Below, piece after piece: positions 1-7,835 of a stretch of 16,396 bases of DNA. The notes under the pieces are model-generated. The model made no database searches and was not told the DNA's origin. It saw only the letters and a list, made by a program, of their open reading frames with translations. Every line of letters begins with the position of its first letter. Position 1 is the first letter of the stretch. Position numbers and translations under genes: made by a program. The stretch is from Galactobacter sp. (GTDB lineage Bacteria; Actinomycetota; Actinomycetes; Actinomycetales; Micrococcaceae): assembly GCF_022712295.1 (NCBI RefSeq), contig NZ_JALAGT010000120.1, forward strand, positions 1 through 16,396, read 5' to 3'.

Positions 1-1703
1 CCCTTCATCCGCAGGCGCGGAAAGCAGCTCGCAACCATAGGCCTGACCGCTGCGCTGGCCGTCTCACTGGCAGCATGTGGCGGCGGAGAGAAGAAGTCCG
101 CCGCAGGCAACAACAACTCCGGCTCCGCCGGCGACTTCACCAAGGATGGCCTTTACGATCCGTCCAAACTCGTCGCCAAGACCGAGGCAGGCACCGAGAC
201 CGTTGACAAGGTCCGTTGGGGCCTGCGCACCGGCGAACCGGCCACTTTGGACCCCATCAAGACCGGCAACGATTCCGACTTCATCGTCGGAACCAACCTC
301 TGCGAATCGCTTTACACCGTGGACGAGAAGTTCGGCGTCAAACCGAACCTGGCCACGGAGATCAAGTGGAGCGACGACACCACCCTGGATATCGCGCTGC
401 GTGACGACGTGAAGTTCTGGGACGGCTCCGCCATGACTTCGAAGGACGTCGTGGCCTCGCTGGAACGCACCGCTGACCCAAGGCCGGCTCCCTGTACTCC
501 GGAGGGTTCGCATTGGTGAAGGACATCAAGGCGGTTGACGATACCCACGTGAAGGTCACCTTCAATGTTCACGATTCCGACTTCATCAACGTCCTGGCCT
601 CTTCACTCGGCCGAGTGACCTCCGCTGATTTCGTCGCCAAGGCCGGGCGGGATTTCGGTACACCCAAGGGCGGGGTCATGTGCACGGGTCCATACAAACT
701 GAAGAAGTGGACCGCGGGCCAATCCGTCGCCGTCGAGGCCAACAAGGACTACTGGGACGGCGCTCCCAAGGTCGGTGAGATCGACTTCATCCCGGTCCAG
801 GACGACGCGGCCATGACCTCCGCACTGTCCTCCGGTGACCTGGATGGTGCGTTCGACATCCCTGAGGCGTCCACCCAGCAGCTGGCCAACTCCGGTAAGG
901 GCACCGTAGTGATCGGCCCGTCCAACTCCAGCATCGGATTCGGCGGTGTGGGCGGCGCGGACGACCCTGAGAAGGCCACCATGATCCGACAGGCCATCAG
1001 CCTGGCCGTGGATCGCGAGTCCGCCGTGAAGAACCTCCTCAAGGGCTACGGCGCCCCGGCAACGACCTTCACCACCCCCTTCCAGTTCGAGGGGCTGGAA
1101 CAGGCCGCCATCTTCGAGAAGGGCTACGAAGAACTCCCCGAGCCCACAGTGGACCTCGACAAGGCCAAGAAACTGGTCGAAGAGGCGGGCGCCAAGGGCA
1201 AGACCCTCAAGGTCGTGGTCCCGTCAGGCAATCAGATGCTGATGAACATCGCCACCGTGGTGAAGGACGCCGCAGCCAAGATCGACCTGGATCTGAAGAT
1301 CGAGCAGCGTCAGCCGGCCGAGTACGCGGCCATCTTCTACGATCCTTCCGCCCGCGAAGGCGTGGATTTCCTCGCTGCCGTCGGCTACCAGGGCGACCCG
1401 GGCGTGAACACGTACGCCATGCTGCGGGCACTTCCTCCGAAGGAGGGTGGCGTCTTCAACTGGGTGGGCTATGACGACCCCAAGGTCACGGGCTTGCTCC
1501 AGGCTGCTCGCGCTTCGACCGATTCCAAGGACTCGGCAGAGAAGTTCGTGGAGGCCCAAGCGATCTTCTCCCAGGCACAGCTGCAGGTGACCTTCGGCAA
1601 CCAGTACACCCGCACCTACCTGCGTGACGGCCTCTCCGGCATCACCACCTCCATCGCCTACATCAGCACGCCGTGGGCCAAGGATCTGGGCGGGACCAAG
1701 TAG
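1..1703 (+). pseudogene. ABC transporter substrate-binding lipoprotein (family 5, peptide/opine type), 5'-truncated and frameshifted
   Basis: This would be the extracytoplasmic binding lipoprotein of a peptide- or opine-type ABC importer. The reading frame is open from base 1, so the start codon lies upstream. A basic n-region (RRRGK) and hydrophobic stretch lead to the lipobox L-A-A-C with the Cys codon at 76-78, followed by a Gly/Ser/Asn-rich linker. The family-5 core follows: LDP near 250, then the RDDVKFWDG and TSKDVVASLE motifs. At about 478-482 the frame breaks: GAC-CCA runs to a TGA at 517-519, whereas the frame one base over continues as K-A-G-S-L-Y-S-G-G-F through to TAG 1701-1703. 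One missing base in the CCCAAGG stretch explains this. The second segment keeps the family features GPYKL, YWDGAP and IRQAISLAVDRES. It is either a recent pseudogene or a base error in the sequence. No permease genes are visible. Confidence 0.8.
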
Positions 1704-1730
1704 GAGTTCAACAGCCCTCACTCAAGACCT

Positions 1731-1781
1731 AGGCAGGGGCCTCGAGACTCACCTTCTGGTGATGTCCCGAGGCCCCTGCCT
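1731..1781 (+). terminator. Strong hairpin after the ABC binding-protein gene
   Basis: A perfect 14-bp inverted repeat has arms AGGCAGGGGCCTCG (1731-1744) and CGAGGCCCCTGCCT (1768-1781), with a 23-nt loop. It begins 28 nt after the stop codon. There is no T-run after it, which is common for actinobacterial terminators. It probably ends the binding-protein transcript and insulates the regulator gene downstream. Confidence 0.7.
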
Positions 1782-2131
1782 CATGCCCGCGCCACCCACC
1801 CCGGCATCGCTTTCCTCATGTGAACTGACTACTCGGCAACTCGAGGCAAACTCTGATGCCGTAATTAAACTACGGACTATCACCGATACATGGAATTCAT
1901 AGCATCTATCAACGCGGTTGCGGATTTCCTGGCCCGGACTTGTCTTCACATCGGCTTTGATTATTTTCGACTCTGCGCGACCCAGGCGATAAAGTAGGCA
2001 CTTGCACGATCTTCAACCGAGTACCGCCCCTGGCGTCGAACCGGCCGGCACCCCGCCCTCAGAATCACGTGCCGAAATTGAACCCGTACTAGCACTGTCG
2101 GACACATGGTCCGAACCGGAAGGGGTCCTCT
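1782..2131 (+). other. 350-bp intergenic leader upstream of the LuxR-type regulator, promoter region likely
   Basis: No convincing gene is seen here. The stretch is clearly more AT-rich than its surroundings, mostly between 1850 and 2000, which fits a promoter region. It contains the inverted repeat CCGTA-(7 nt)-TACGG at 1859-1875. A weak promoter-like pair is TCGACT (1967-1972) and TAAAGT (1990-1995), 17 nt apart and each matching about 4 of 6 consensus positions. If real, the mRNA leader would be about 130 nt. A short open frame starting with TTG at 2002 overlaps the regulator start and has no ribosome site or recognisable product. Confidence 0.35.
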
Positions 2132-4759
2132 TTGCCGACCCAGACTCAGCAACCGTCCAAGGATTTCGCACGTGCGTTCCCGACGCGACACACCGAACTT
2201 AGCCGGATCGCACATCTGCTCAATACCGGCCGTTCGGTCATGGTGGTCTGTCTGGCCGGAGATGGTCCGGCGGGCCTTGCGAACGAACTCGGCCGGCAGG
2301 TGGTGGCCGCCGGGGAACCTCCCGCGGATGTGCTTCGTTGTTCCGCGCACACGAAGACGGCAACCCTTGAGTCGTTCCTGAGTCAGGTTCCGTCCACCCA
2401 CCCAAGGATCTTGGTGGCTCCCGGACTCTTGCCGGACGCAGCAGTGGAAGTCTTGGACGAGGCGCTTCAGCCTGGGCAGGCTCCCGTGGCCTTCTTCGTG
2501 GACGGTGACCGACTTCGTTCGGTCACCGACGGCGACACCGTCGGTGGGCAGTTATCGGCCGCATGGCAGAACGGTGATATTGATCGGATCGATCTGGCCC
2601 CCTTGACCGACCATGAGGTCGAGGCCGTGATTGTGGATCGCCTGGGCCCGGGCGTGCTGGATGATCTGCAGGTGCGCACACTCGTGGCGCTGGCAGACGG
2701 GCAGCGGTTATTGGCACAGGACCTGGTGGACGATGCAACGGCCTACCCTGAGCGGGTACCACGCCGGTACCCCCGTCCCGGTGTGGACGCCGCGACGTTC
2801 GGTTCGTTCGCCCTGAGCCGGATGGCCGCCCGCATCAACCGGATGGACCCTTCCCTTGCGCAGACTGCGGCCCAGCTGGCACAGCTCAGTCCGCTCCCGA
2901 TGCCCACTGCTTCGCGTCTGTTCGGAGAATCAGCACTCTCCCAACTGGTCGGCAACCGGCTTGCCACAGAATCCGTGGCCTCGGGTCAGCGGACGTTGAC
3001 GGTTTCTCCTCTGTATTCGGCCGCCATGGGTGGACACGGCTCGTCGGTGTTCGACGACATCGAGTTCAGCTCAAGGCTCATCGCGCTGTGGCGATCCGGT
3101 TATCCCGTGAACGAGGCCATTCTGCTGGGCCTCTCGCATTCCCTGATGCGCGCGTCTGCTCCTGTCTCGGCCGAACAGGCAGGCCTCGTCCTGGCGGCGG
3201 CAGCAGCCGCCAACCGCCTCGGCGATGGAATGGAGGCCAAGGCGCTGTTGGCCACGGCGCAGCGTTGTCCCGATCTGTCTCAGGAGCAGCAGAACCAGGT
3301 AACGCTGGAACGGCTCAAGGCCCATCTGAATCTGGGAGAGCATCCAGCGGCGCTGACTGCGGCCGAATCGCTGTTGGCACATGCTGCGGATCCGGTGGAC
3401 TTCGAATGGCTTTACTACGCTGCCGTTGCGACCGCATGGGCCCCAGAGACCCCTGACTGGTGGACCGACCTGCTCGGTTCACCGGTCATGGCAGCTTGGC
3501 CCGGCGCCGCCACGGCCCTGACGTGTTTCATCGGCGAGTCCACGGGCACCGCTGACCCCACTTGTGACATGGATGGCGTGGGCCACGATCCCACCAACCC
3601 GGTCGAGGTGCGCCTTCTTGCGCTGTCCTTCTCCTGCGCTGCGCATGTGAACCTGAACAACGGCGCCGCCCTGGAGCAATCTGTGGTCACCGGGATGAGG
3701 TTGGCGGACGAGGTCATGACCCGCCCGCAGTCGGAGCGCCCCGATATTCTGCTCAGCCTTGCTGCTCTCTTCCAGCTCTCGGCGTCCACCTCCGCAACCT
3801 TCGCTGGCGTGCAGGTGGACCGAACTCGCGTCGGCATCATGAACACCATCGGTCACGCCACGGCGCTGACGTCCAGGAGCGGATGGAACGATGCCATGTG
3901 TTCTGGCTGGATGGCTGCGGCCTTCCGAGCCGTCGAGGGCAACGAAGCCGCGGCACGACTGGATTTCAAGTACGCCGATGCCATGGTTCGGCCGGCCTTC
4001 TTCCCCTTGATGTGGTGCATGCACGCCGGGTTCAGTGCCATCCTGCTGACCACATTGGGTCAGCGCCGCGAGCTGACCCCGTACTTTGCCCAACGTGCCC
4101 GCCAGGTGCTGCGTCCGCGAGCCAAGGCTGCGTTGGGCCTGCTCGCGACGGCAGAGGAGGGGGATCTGCCCGACTTCGTCGCACCCGACGCGCCCGCCTG
4201 GGCGCCCCGGATGGCCCTCACGGCGCTGTGGTCAGCCAAGCGCATGACGGCGGCAGAGATCGTGGGCGTCCTTGACACGATCCCGACCTCCACGCTTCCT
4301 GCGGGACTGGCCCAGGAACGTCACCTGCGAGCAGCTGCGTCCGGTGATCCCGATGCGTTGATGGATGCCGGCCGTGATCTGACCATGACGGGACAGACGG
4401 CTGCGGCACGGATGGCGTACACCCGTGCGCGGACCATATATCTGGGTCGTCGGGCGGCGGCCAAGTCTTCCGCGGCCGGGCAGGCGTTGGCCACACTGGA
4501 CAGTTCCGGGGCGGTGACGCCGATTCCGGCTCCTCGCACCGACACCGCTTCAGGGAGCCGCGCCGCTAAGCTCTCCGAGCGTGAATTGGAGGTGGCTCAC
4601 CTCATCGAGGAGGGCCTCACCAACGTCCAGATCGCTCAGCGCCTGGTCCTGTCCGTACGCACGGTCGAGTCCCACGTACTGCAGGCGCGGGCCAAGTTGA
4701 ACGTCGCCAAACGCCGCGACATCCCCGGGGCGCTGCTGGAAGTGCACGACGCCGACTGA
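2132..4759 (+). CDS. Large LuxR-family transcriptional regulator (LAL/STAND-like, degenerate P-loop)
   Basis: This is an 875-residue regulator. The C-terminus (about 814-866) is a clear LuxR/GerE helix-turn-helix: LSERELEVAHLIEEG, then TNVQIAQRLVLSVRTVESHV, so it binds DNA and controls transcription. The N-terminus (about 18-60) resembles the ATPase start of LAL/MalT-type regulators (RHTELSRIAHLL, then hydrophobic MVVCLAGDG). However, the Walker A equivalent at 42-52 reads AGDGPAGLANE and lacks the GK[S/T] needed for ATP binding. The middle (about 200-800) is Ala/Leu-rich and helical, probably a TPR-like sensing region. The start is TTG 2132: GGAAGGGG at 2118-2125 lies 6 nt upstream, and an in-frame TAG at 2090-2092 rules out a much longer N-terminus. 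The gene has its own leader and faces the minus-strand deaminase gene. Target genes cannot be inferred, and neighbouring metabolic genes give no clear clue. Confidence 0.85.
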   Translation: MPTQTQQPSKDFARAFPTRHTELSRIAHLLNTGRSVMVVCLAGDGPAGLANELGRQVVAAGEPPADVLRCSAHTKTATLESFLSQVPSTHPRILVAPGLLPDAAVEVLDEALQPGQAPVAFFVDGDRLRSVTDGDTVGGQLSAAWQNGDIDRIDLAPLTDHEVEAVIVDRLGPGVLDDLQVRTLVALADGQRLLAQDLVDDATAYPERVPRRYPRPGVDAATFGSFALSRMAARINRMDPSLAQTAAQLAQLSPLPMPTASRLFGESALSQLVGNRLATESVASGQRTLTVSPLYSAAMGGHGSSVFDDIEFSSRLIALWRSGYPVNEAILLGLSHSLMRASAPVSAEQAGLVLAAAAAANRLGDGMEAKALLATAQRCPDLSQEQQNQVTLERLKAHLNLGEHPAALTAAESLLAHAADPVDFEWLYYAAVATAWAPETPDWWTDLLGSPVMAAWPGAATALTCFIGESTGTADPTCDMDGVGHDPTNPVEVRLLALSFSCAAHVNLNNGAALEQSVVTGMRLADEVMTRPQSERPDILLSLAALFQLSASTSATFAGVQVDRTRVGIMNTIGHATALTSRSGWNDAMCSGWMAAAFRAVEGNEAAARLDFKYADAMVRPAFFPLMWCMHAGFSAILLTTLGQRRELTPYFAQRARQVLRPRAKAALGLLATAEEGDLPDFVAPDAPAWAPRMALTALWSAKRMTAAEIVGVLDTIPTSTLPAGLAQERHLRAAASGDPDALMDAGRDLTMTGQTAAARMAYTRARTIYLGRRAAAKSSAAGQALATLDSSGAVTPIPAPRTDTASGSRAAKLSERELEVAHLIEEGLTNVQIAQRLVLSVRTVESHVLQARAKLNVAKRRDIPGALLEVHDAD

Positions 4760-4827
4760 GCCGCCCCGCCCGTCGGGCACGCCGACACCCACCTCATCGA
4801 CTCGGTTCCTGCTCGCGAGCCGGCCGG

Positions 4828-5304
4828 TCAGTTCCAGAAGCCCTCGTGAGCCACGGCCGCCTCGTCTTCCATGAGCGGACCCACAACGGTGATGTGGCGG
4901 CTCCCGTCCGCGAAGACCAGGCGGCAGGGATGCGACAACGTGGGGTTGTCCGGGTGGTCGCCGGTCCGATCTTTCAGACCCGCCTCGGACAACCCGTAGA
5001 CAACCCTGGAGATCCCAGACCAATAGATGGCGCCGGAGCACATGGCGCATGGTTCGCAGGAGGTCACCAGCGTGAGGTTGGCGAGTTCGCTGCGACGGAT
5101 GCTGCGAGAGGCCCTGCTGACCAAATTGGTCTCGGCATGACCGGTGACGTCGTGGTCCGTGTTCACCGTGTTCTCGGCTTCCAAGACGATGGTGCCATCC
5201 GGAGCTACCAGGACCGCTCCGAACGGGTGATTGCCGTGAGCGCGGGACTCCACCGACACCTGGATGGCGCGGCGTAGCGCGGCCTCGAGAATTTGTTGCT
5301 CCAT
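4828..5304 (-). CDS. Nucleoside deaminase (cytidine/deoxycytidylate deaminase superfamily)
   Basis: A 158-residue zinc-dependent deaminase. The catalytic signature is complete: H56-A-E58 supplies a zinc ligand and the proton-shuttling Glu, and P85-C86-A-M-C89 supplies the other two ligands. The substrate pocket region HPFGAVLV (26-33) and the block ENTVNTDHDVTGHAE match the guanine deaminase/TadA-like branch more than true cytidine deaminases. The enzyme probably hydrolyses an amino group from a free base or nucleoside in the cytoplasm. The exact substrate is not set by the sequence, and TadA itself is less likely because its tRNA-binding features are not evident. The ATG at 5304 has a GGGGGAG ribosome site 6 nt upstream on its strand. 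An out-of-frame ATG sits 5 nt further upstream. The gene ends 68 nt from the convergent LuxR-type gene and diverges from the VOC gene. Confidence 0.85.
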   Translation of the reverse strand: MEQQILEAALRRAIQVSVESRAHGNHPFGAVLVAPDGTIVLEAENTVNTDHDVTGHAETNLVSRASRSIRRSELANLTLVTSCEPCAMCSGAIYWSGISRVVYGLSEAGLKDRTGDHPDNPTLSHPCRLVFADGSRHITVVGPLMEDEAAVAHEGFWN

Positions 5305-5357
5305 GCCATGCTCCCCCTTGATCGGTCAGTGATCCGATTGACCTTAGCCACCTCGGG

Positions 5358-5375
5358 CCAGGTTGCCCAACCTGG
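5358..5375. promoter_or_regulatory. 18-bp perfect palindrome, candidate operator
   Basis: CCAGGTTG-CC-CAACCTGG is an uninterrupted inverted repeat in the 130-bp region between the divergent deaminase and VOC genes. A TTGACC hexamer lies 15 bp to its left (5338-5343), where a plus-strand -35 element could sit, so a repressor dimer at the palindrome would overlap the start of transcription. There is no adjacent T-run and it lies upstream of both genes, so a terminator is unlikely. The cognate regulator is unknown. Confidence 0.45.
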
Positions 5376-5434
5376 GCATGGTCACGGCGTCTGCGTTTGT
5401 GTACCGTCTGAGGCCTCTACACAAGGAGCACATC

Positions 5435-5887
5435 ATGATCTTCGTGAATTTCCCGACCGCCGATCTGGAACGCAGCAAGGCGTTCTACACGGCACTTGGA
5501 TGCGATATCAACCCACTGTTCACCGATGAGAATGCCGCCTGCGTGGTCTGGGACGAGTCCACGTTCTTCATGATCCTCACTCATGAGCATTTCGCGCAGT
5601 TCACGGACAAACCCATTGCCGATGCGCACTCGAGCATCCAGGTCATCGTCGCACTGGCCCGGGATTCGCGGGAACATGTGGACCAAACCGTCACGGCTGC
5701 CCTGGCTGCAGGCGGACGCGAATCCAACCCGCCACAGGACTACGGCTTCATGTACCAGCGCAGCGTGGAGGATCCAGACGGCCACAATCTGGAGTTCTCC
5801 TACATGGAGCCCCAGGCGGCCGAGCAAGGCCCCGAGGCCTATGTGGAGGAGAACGGCGAAGGCCCGGATCCGGTCCCTGAACCCTGA
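5435..5887 (+). CDS. VOC family protein (glyoxalase/bleomycin resistance/dioxygenase fold)
   Basis: A 150-residue single-domain protein of the vicinal oxygen chelate superfamily. The first beta-alpha-beta unit is visible as MIFVNFPTADLERSKAFYTALG, and the second half ends with the family hallmark DPDGHNLEF (113-121), where the Glu is the usual metal ligand position. The last 28 residues are acidic and Pro/Glu-rich and probably disordered. Members of this family act on diverse small molecules (glyoxalase-like, thiol-transfer or antibiotic-binding), and nothing here fixes the substrate. The start is the ATG at 5435, chosen because AAGGAG (5423-5428) lies exactly 6 nt upstream. The longer in-frame start at 5363 has no ribosome site and would read through the palindrome. 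It converges with the MFS gene, 25 bp away. Confidence 0.85.
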   Translation: MIFVNFPTADLERSKAFYTALGCDINPLFTDENAACVVWDESTFFMILTHEHFAQFTDKPIADAHSSIQVIVALARDSREHVDQTVTAALAAGGRESNPPQDYGFMYQRSVEDPDGHNLEFSYMEPQAAEQGPEAYVEENGEGPDPVPEP

Positions 5888-5912
5888 GCGGTAGCGGGGC
5901 CGATCGGCGTCT

Positions 5913-7148
5913 TCAGCGGTTCAGTCGCAGGATCGGCAGTACAGAAGCCACGAGTAGAAGCAACCACAACCACGTGGTGTTAGCCGTCCCCACGAGCCCG
6001 CTCAGGGCACCCGTCAGTAAGGCTGCGACCGGCATGCTGCCCAACACCAAAGTGCGCTGCGCCCCGAGGACTACTCCGAGTTTCCTGGACGGAGTCAAAG
6101 CAGGCACCAGGTCCGCCCCGAGCACAACGGCCAGAGACGTGAAGAATCCGGCGAGCGCCGAATTGATCGTCAACCAGACCGCGGCATTGCCGGGTAACCA
6201 GTCCACGACGACTCCACAGCACATCACCAGTGCTGCGCCCACGGCCATGGCGAGCGCGGCGAGCAACCGTGCCGCCCTCAGCCCGAGGCACTCCCCCAGA
6301 CGGTGAGAGAGAGCCGCTCCGGCAATACCCGCTAATGCCCCTCCGATACCGACCAGGGCGTACACAGAGGGCTCCAGATCCAGCACCGTCAACGCAATGA
6401 CCGGGACAAGCGTGTTTGCACACATCACGGCAGCATTGACGAGCATGTTCGCTGCGGTGATCCGCCGCAGCGTCGGTTCGCGGAGCAGGTGGCCCGTACC
6501 GGATCTCATCCGGTGCCAGAGCGATGGCCGCAGGCCATCCGAGCGGGTTTCGGCCGCGCTCTCAGGCACTTTGATCCCGCGTTGGATCAGGACGGAAGCG
6601 AGATATGCCATGCCCACCAGCAACCAAACTGCCGGTGGAGCCACCACGGCCAACGCCAACGGCAGGCACAGCGTCCCGATCACCGATCCCGTCCGAGTCC
6701 AGGTCTGCACCAGGCCGTACAGGCGCCGCACGTCGACCTGCGGGACCAGGGCAGGGATCAGGACGCCCTGCCCCGTGGTGAAGGCGACGTCTGCGACTCC
6801 GACGCCGAGGGCGACTCCCACCAGGAGAACGACGCCGACGGCACTGTGAAGGACACCTGCCCACCAGGCGAGCAGCGCGGACAGGGCCAGAGCTGCCCGA
6901 ACCAGCGTCCCAACCGTCATGAATCCTGCGGGGCGACCGACCCTGTCCACCCACAGTCCCAGCGGAACTCCGAGCAAAAGGAAGGCCACCATGCCTGCCG
7001 AGTTCAACACCCCCACCAGTCCTGCCCCTGCGCCGACCACGTCAACGGCCACGATGGCGAGCAGCGTCCTGCCCATGGAATCGCCAATGCTCTCGGCGAC
7101 CGAGCATGCGCCGAGCCATGGTCGCGGGTTGGCCTGCAGTAAGGTCAT
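5913..7148 (-). CDS. MFS transporter (exporter-like, EntS/MFS_3 type)
   Basis: A 411-residue major facilitator superfamily permease with about 12 hydrophobic segments. The loop between TM2 and TM3 carries the MFS signature-like GVPLGLWVDRVGRP (G-x-x-x-D-R-x-G-R). Further on, TTGQGVLIPALVP resembles the conserved A-x-x-PALVP region of the MFS_3/EntS branch, typically drug or siderophore exporters. The substrate is unknown. Several starts are possible: TTG 7184, tandem ATGs at 7160 and 7157, and ATG 7148. None has a good ribosome site. 7148 is chosen because it gives a short cytoplasmic lead (MTLLQANPRPW) before TM1. The start region overlaps a TGACAT/ATGTCA inverted repeat shared with the divergent zinc-finger gene, so co-regulation by that protein is plausible. 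Confidence 0.85.
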   Translation of the reverse strand: MTLLQANPRPWLGACSVAESIGDSMGRTLLAIVAVDVVGAGAGLVGVLNSAGMVAFLLLGVPLGLWVDRVGRPAGFMTVGTLVRAALALSALLAWWAGVLHSAVGVVLLVGVALGVGVADVAFTTGQGVLIPALVPQVDVRRLYGLVQTWTRTGSVIGTLCLPLALAVVAPPAVWLLVGMAYLASVLIQRGIKVPESAAETRSDGLRPSLWHRMRSGTGHLLREPTLRRITAANMLVNAAVMCANTLVPVIALTVLDLEPSVYALVGIGGALAGIAGAALSHRLGECLGLRAARLLAALAMAVGAALVMCCGVVVDWLPGNAAVWLTINSALAGFFTSLAVVLGADLVPALTPSRKLGVVLGAQRTLVLGSMPVAALLTGALSGLVGTANTTWLWLLLLVASVLPILRLNR

Positions 7149-7151
7149 GCC

Positions 7152-7179
7152 TGACATCATGTCAAGGACTACCTGACAT
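7152..7179. promoter_or_regulatory. Cluster of TGACAT half-sites between divergent MFS and zinc-finger genes
   Basis: TGACAT (7152-7157), ATGTCA (7159-7164) and TGACAT (7174-7179) occur within 28 bp. The first two form a 13-bp inverted repeat with a one-base centre lying on the MFS start codons. The third overlaps the -35 element of the divergent gene. The layout is what a dimeric regulator controlling both directions would produce, possibly the zinc-finger/HTH protein itself. Confidence 0.4.
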
Positions 7180-7207
7180 AGCAATGGAACTGCTGGATAA
7201 TGGACCC
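7173..7207 (+). promoter_or_regulatory. Promoter for a leaderless zinc-finger/HTH gene
   Basis: CTGACA (7173-7178, 5 of 6 matches to TTGACA) and GATAAT (7196-7201, 5 of 6 matches to TATAAT) are separated by exactly 17 bp. The GTG start at 7208 falls at the expected +1 position, six bases after the -10 element. No ribosome site precedes this GTG, so a leaderless transcript fits well. Leaderless genes are frequent in actinobacteria. Confidence 0.65.
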
Positions 7208-7579
7208 GTGACCAGCGACCTCATGTGCAGCTATTGCCTTCGCCCACGTTCCGAGACGGGCCCCCTGGTTGCCAGCCCGCTCGCCACGATCTGTCTCCCG
7301 TGCGCCGAGAATGCGCTGAAGCTTTTCGAACGTCAGGCTGCGGAGCGCCCGCAGGCCGCGCCCGAAGACATGGAGGGCACGCCGACCGCATGGTCTCGGC
7401 TCACAGATCAGGAGCTCATTGGCCGACTCCCCGAGGTGGCGGCAGCAGGCGCACAGGTGGAGCAGCACCTTCGGTCATGGGTCACGGCCGCTCGGGACCG
7501 CGGAATCAGCTGGGCACGGATCGGTGAGGCGCTGGGGATGACCCGGCAGTCGGCGTGGGAGCGCTTCCGAAGCTCATAG
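7208..7579 (+). CDS. Small ClpX-type zinc-finger plus helix-turn-helix protein, probable regulator
   Basis: A 123-residue protein. Residues 7-32 form a four-cysteine knuckle C7-x2-C10-x18-C29-x2-C32 (CSYC...ICLPC) with the intervening GPLVASPLATIC. This closely follows the zinc-binding N-terminal domain of ClpX (CSFC...LIAGPGVYICDEC). No ClpX ATPase follows. Instead the C-terminus (about 90-123) reads SWVTAARDRGISWARIGEALGMTRQSAWERF, a helix-turn-helix seen in several small actinobacterial proteins. This suggests a DNA-binding regulator whose zinc finger may mediate dimerisation or contact with Clp-related partners. The GTG at 7208 is chosen because it coincides with the predicted transcription start. 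An upstream in-frame ATG at 7184 would lie between the -35 and -10 elements. It is divergent from the MFS gene, whose expression it may control. Confidence 0.75.
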   Translation: MTSDLMCSYCLRPRSETGPLVASPLATICLPCAENALKLFERQAAERPQAAPEDMEGTPTAWSRLTDQELIGRLPEVAAAGAQVEQHLRSWVTAARDRGISWARIGEALGMTRQSAWERFRSS

Positions 7580-7779
7580 CGCAACCGTTCTCGTTCTACC
7601 GAAACATGCAACCCGCCCCGGGGCTCCCCGCGGACGCGTACTGAGGCTCCATGAGATGGAGCCCCGGCAGAAAGATTCGTAGAGCCGGTTCATCACCACG
7701 GAGCTGGAGAAATCCCGGCTCCACGGTGAGCACCCGGCTCCAAGCAGTCGCGAAGCACGGGACGAGCCAGGAAACGACA
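7580..7779. other. Structured non-coding stretch with nested inverted repeats
   Basis: No supported gene is seen. There is a 10-bp inverted repeat CCGGGGCTCC (7618-7627) with GGAGCCCCGG (7658-7667). A competing tight hairpin GGCTCCAT-GAG-ATGGAGCC (7645-7663) uses part of the same right arm. CCCGGCTCC is then repeated directly at 7714-7722 and 7733-7741. The first hairpins probably terminate the zinc-finger gene, although two mutually exclusive structures could also indicate a small structured RNA. Short minus-strand open frames here match nothing recognisable. Confidence 0.4.
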
Positions 7780-7814
7780 AAGGTCCCGGCCAGACCTTGT
7801 CTGACCGGGACCTT
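7780..7814. terminator. Intrinsic-type terminator hairpin at the chromosome/element junction
   Basis: A perfect 10-bp stem has AAGGTCCCGG (7780-7789) pairing with CCGGGACCTT (7805-7814) and a 15-nt loop. It is placed as expected for the terminator of a minus-strand tRNA whose 3' end would lie immediately to the right (7819-7835). It could also serve plus-strand transcripts, since a short T tract follows in neither direction. Confidence 0.6.
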
Positions 7815-7818
7815 CAAC

Positions 7819-7835
7819 TGGTGGACCTAGCGGGA
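7819..7835 (-). other. Possible tRNA 3'-end remnant, candidate attachment-site end
   Basis: Read on the minus strand this is TCCCGCTAGGTCCACCA, which has the form of a tRNA 3' end: T-stem strand, acceptor strand, discriminator A and encoded CCA. The sequence further 5' on that strand does not continue as a T-loop, D-arm or anticodon arm, so no complete tRNA is present. A short 3' fragment next to its terminator is what integration into a tRNA gene leaves at one element end. A chance match cannot be excluded. Confidence 0.35.

Noticed and set aside
2002..2202. 66-aa plus-strand frame overlapping the LuxR-type gene start
   Set aside because: It has a TTG start with no ribosome site and no recognisable domain, and it runs into a well-supported gene in another frame.
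3479..4093. 204-aa minus-strand frame inside the LuxR-type gene
   Set aside because: It is a shadow of the long regulator; low-complexity Gly/Arg/His composition and no motif.
5877..5924. CTGAACC/GGTTCAG inverted repeat with an inner GCCGATCGGC palindrome between the VOC and MFS stops
   Set aside because: The arms are 7 bp and far apart, and they overlap both coding ends; too weak to call a terminator, though a bidirectional role is possible.
7714..7741. CCCGGCTCC repeated twice, considered as a CRISPR-like or iteron array
   Set aside because: Only two 9-bp copies 19 bp apart, with no further units or associated genes.
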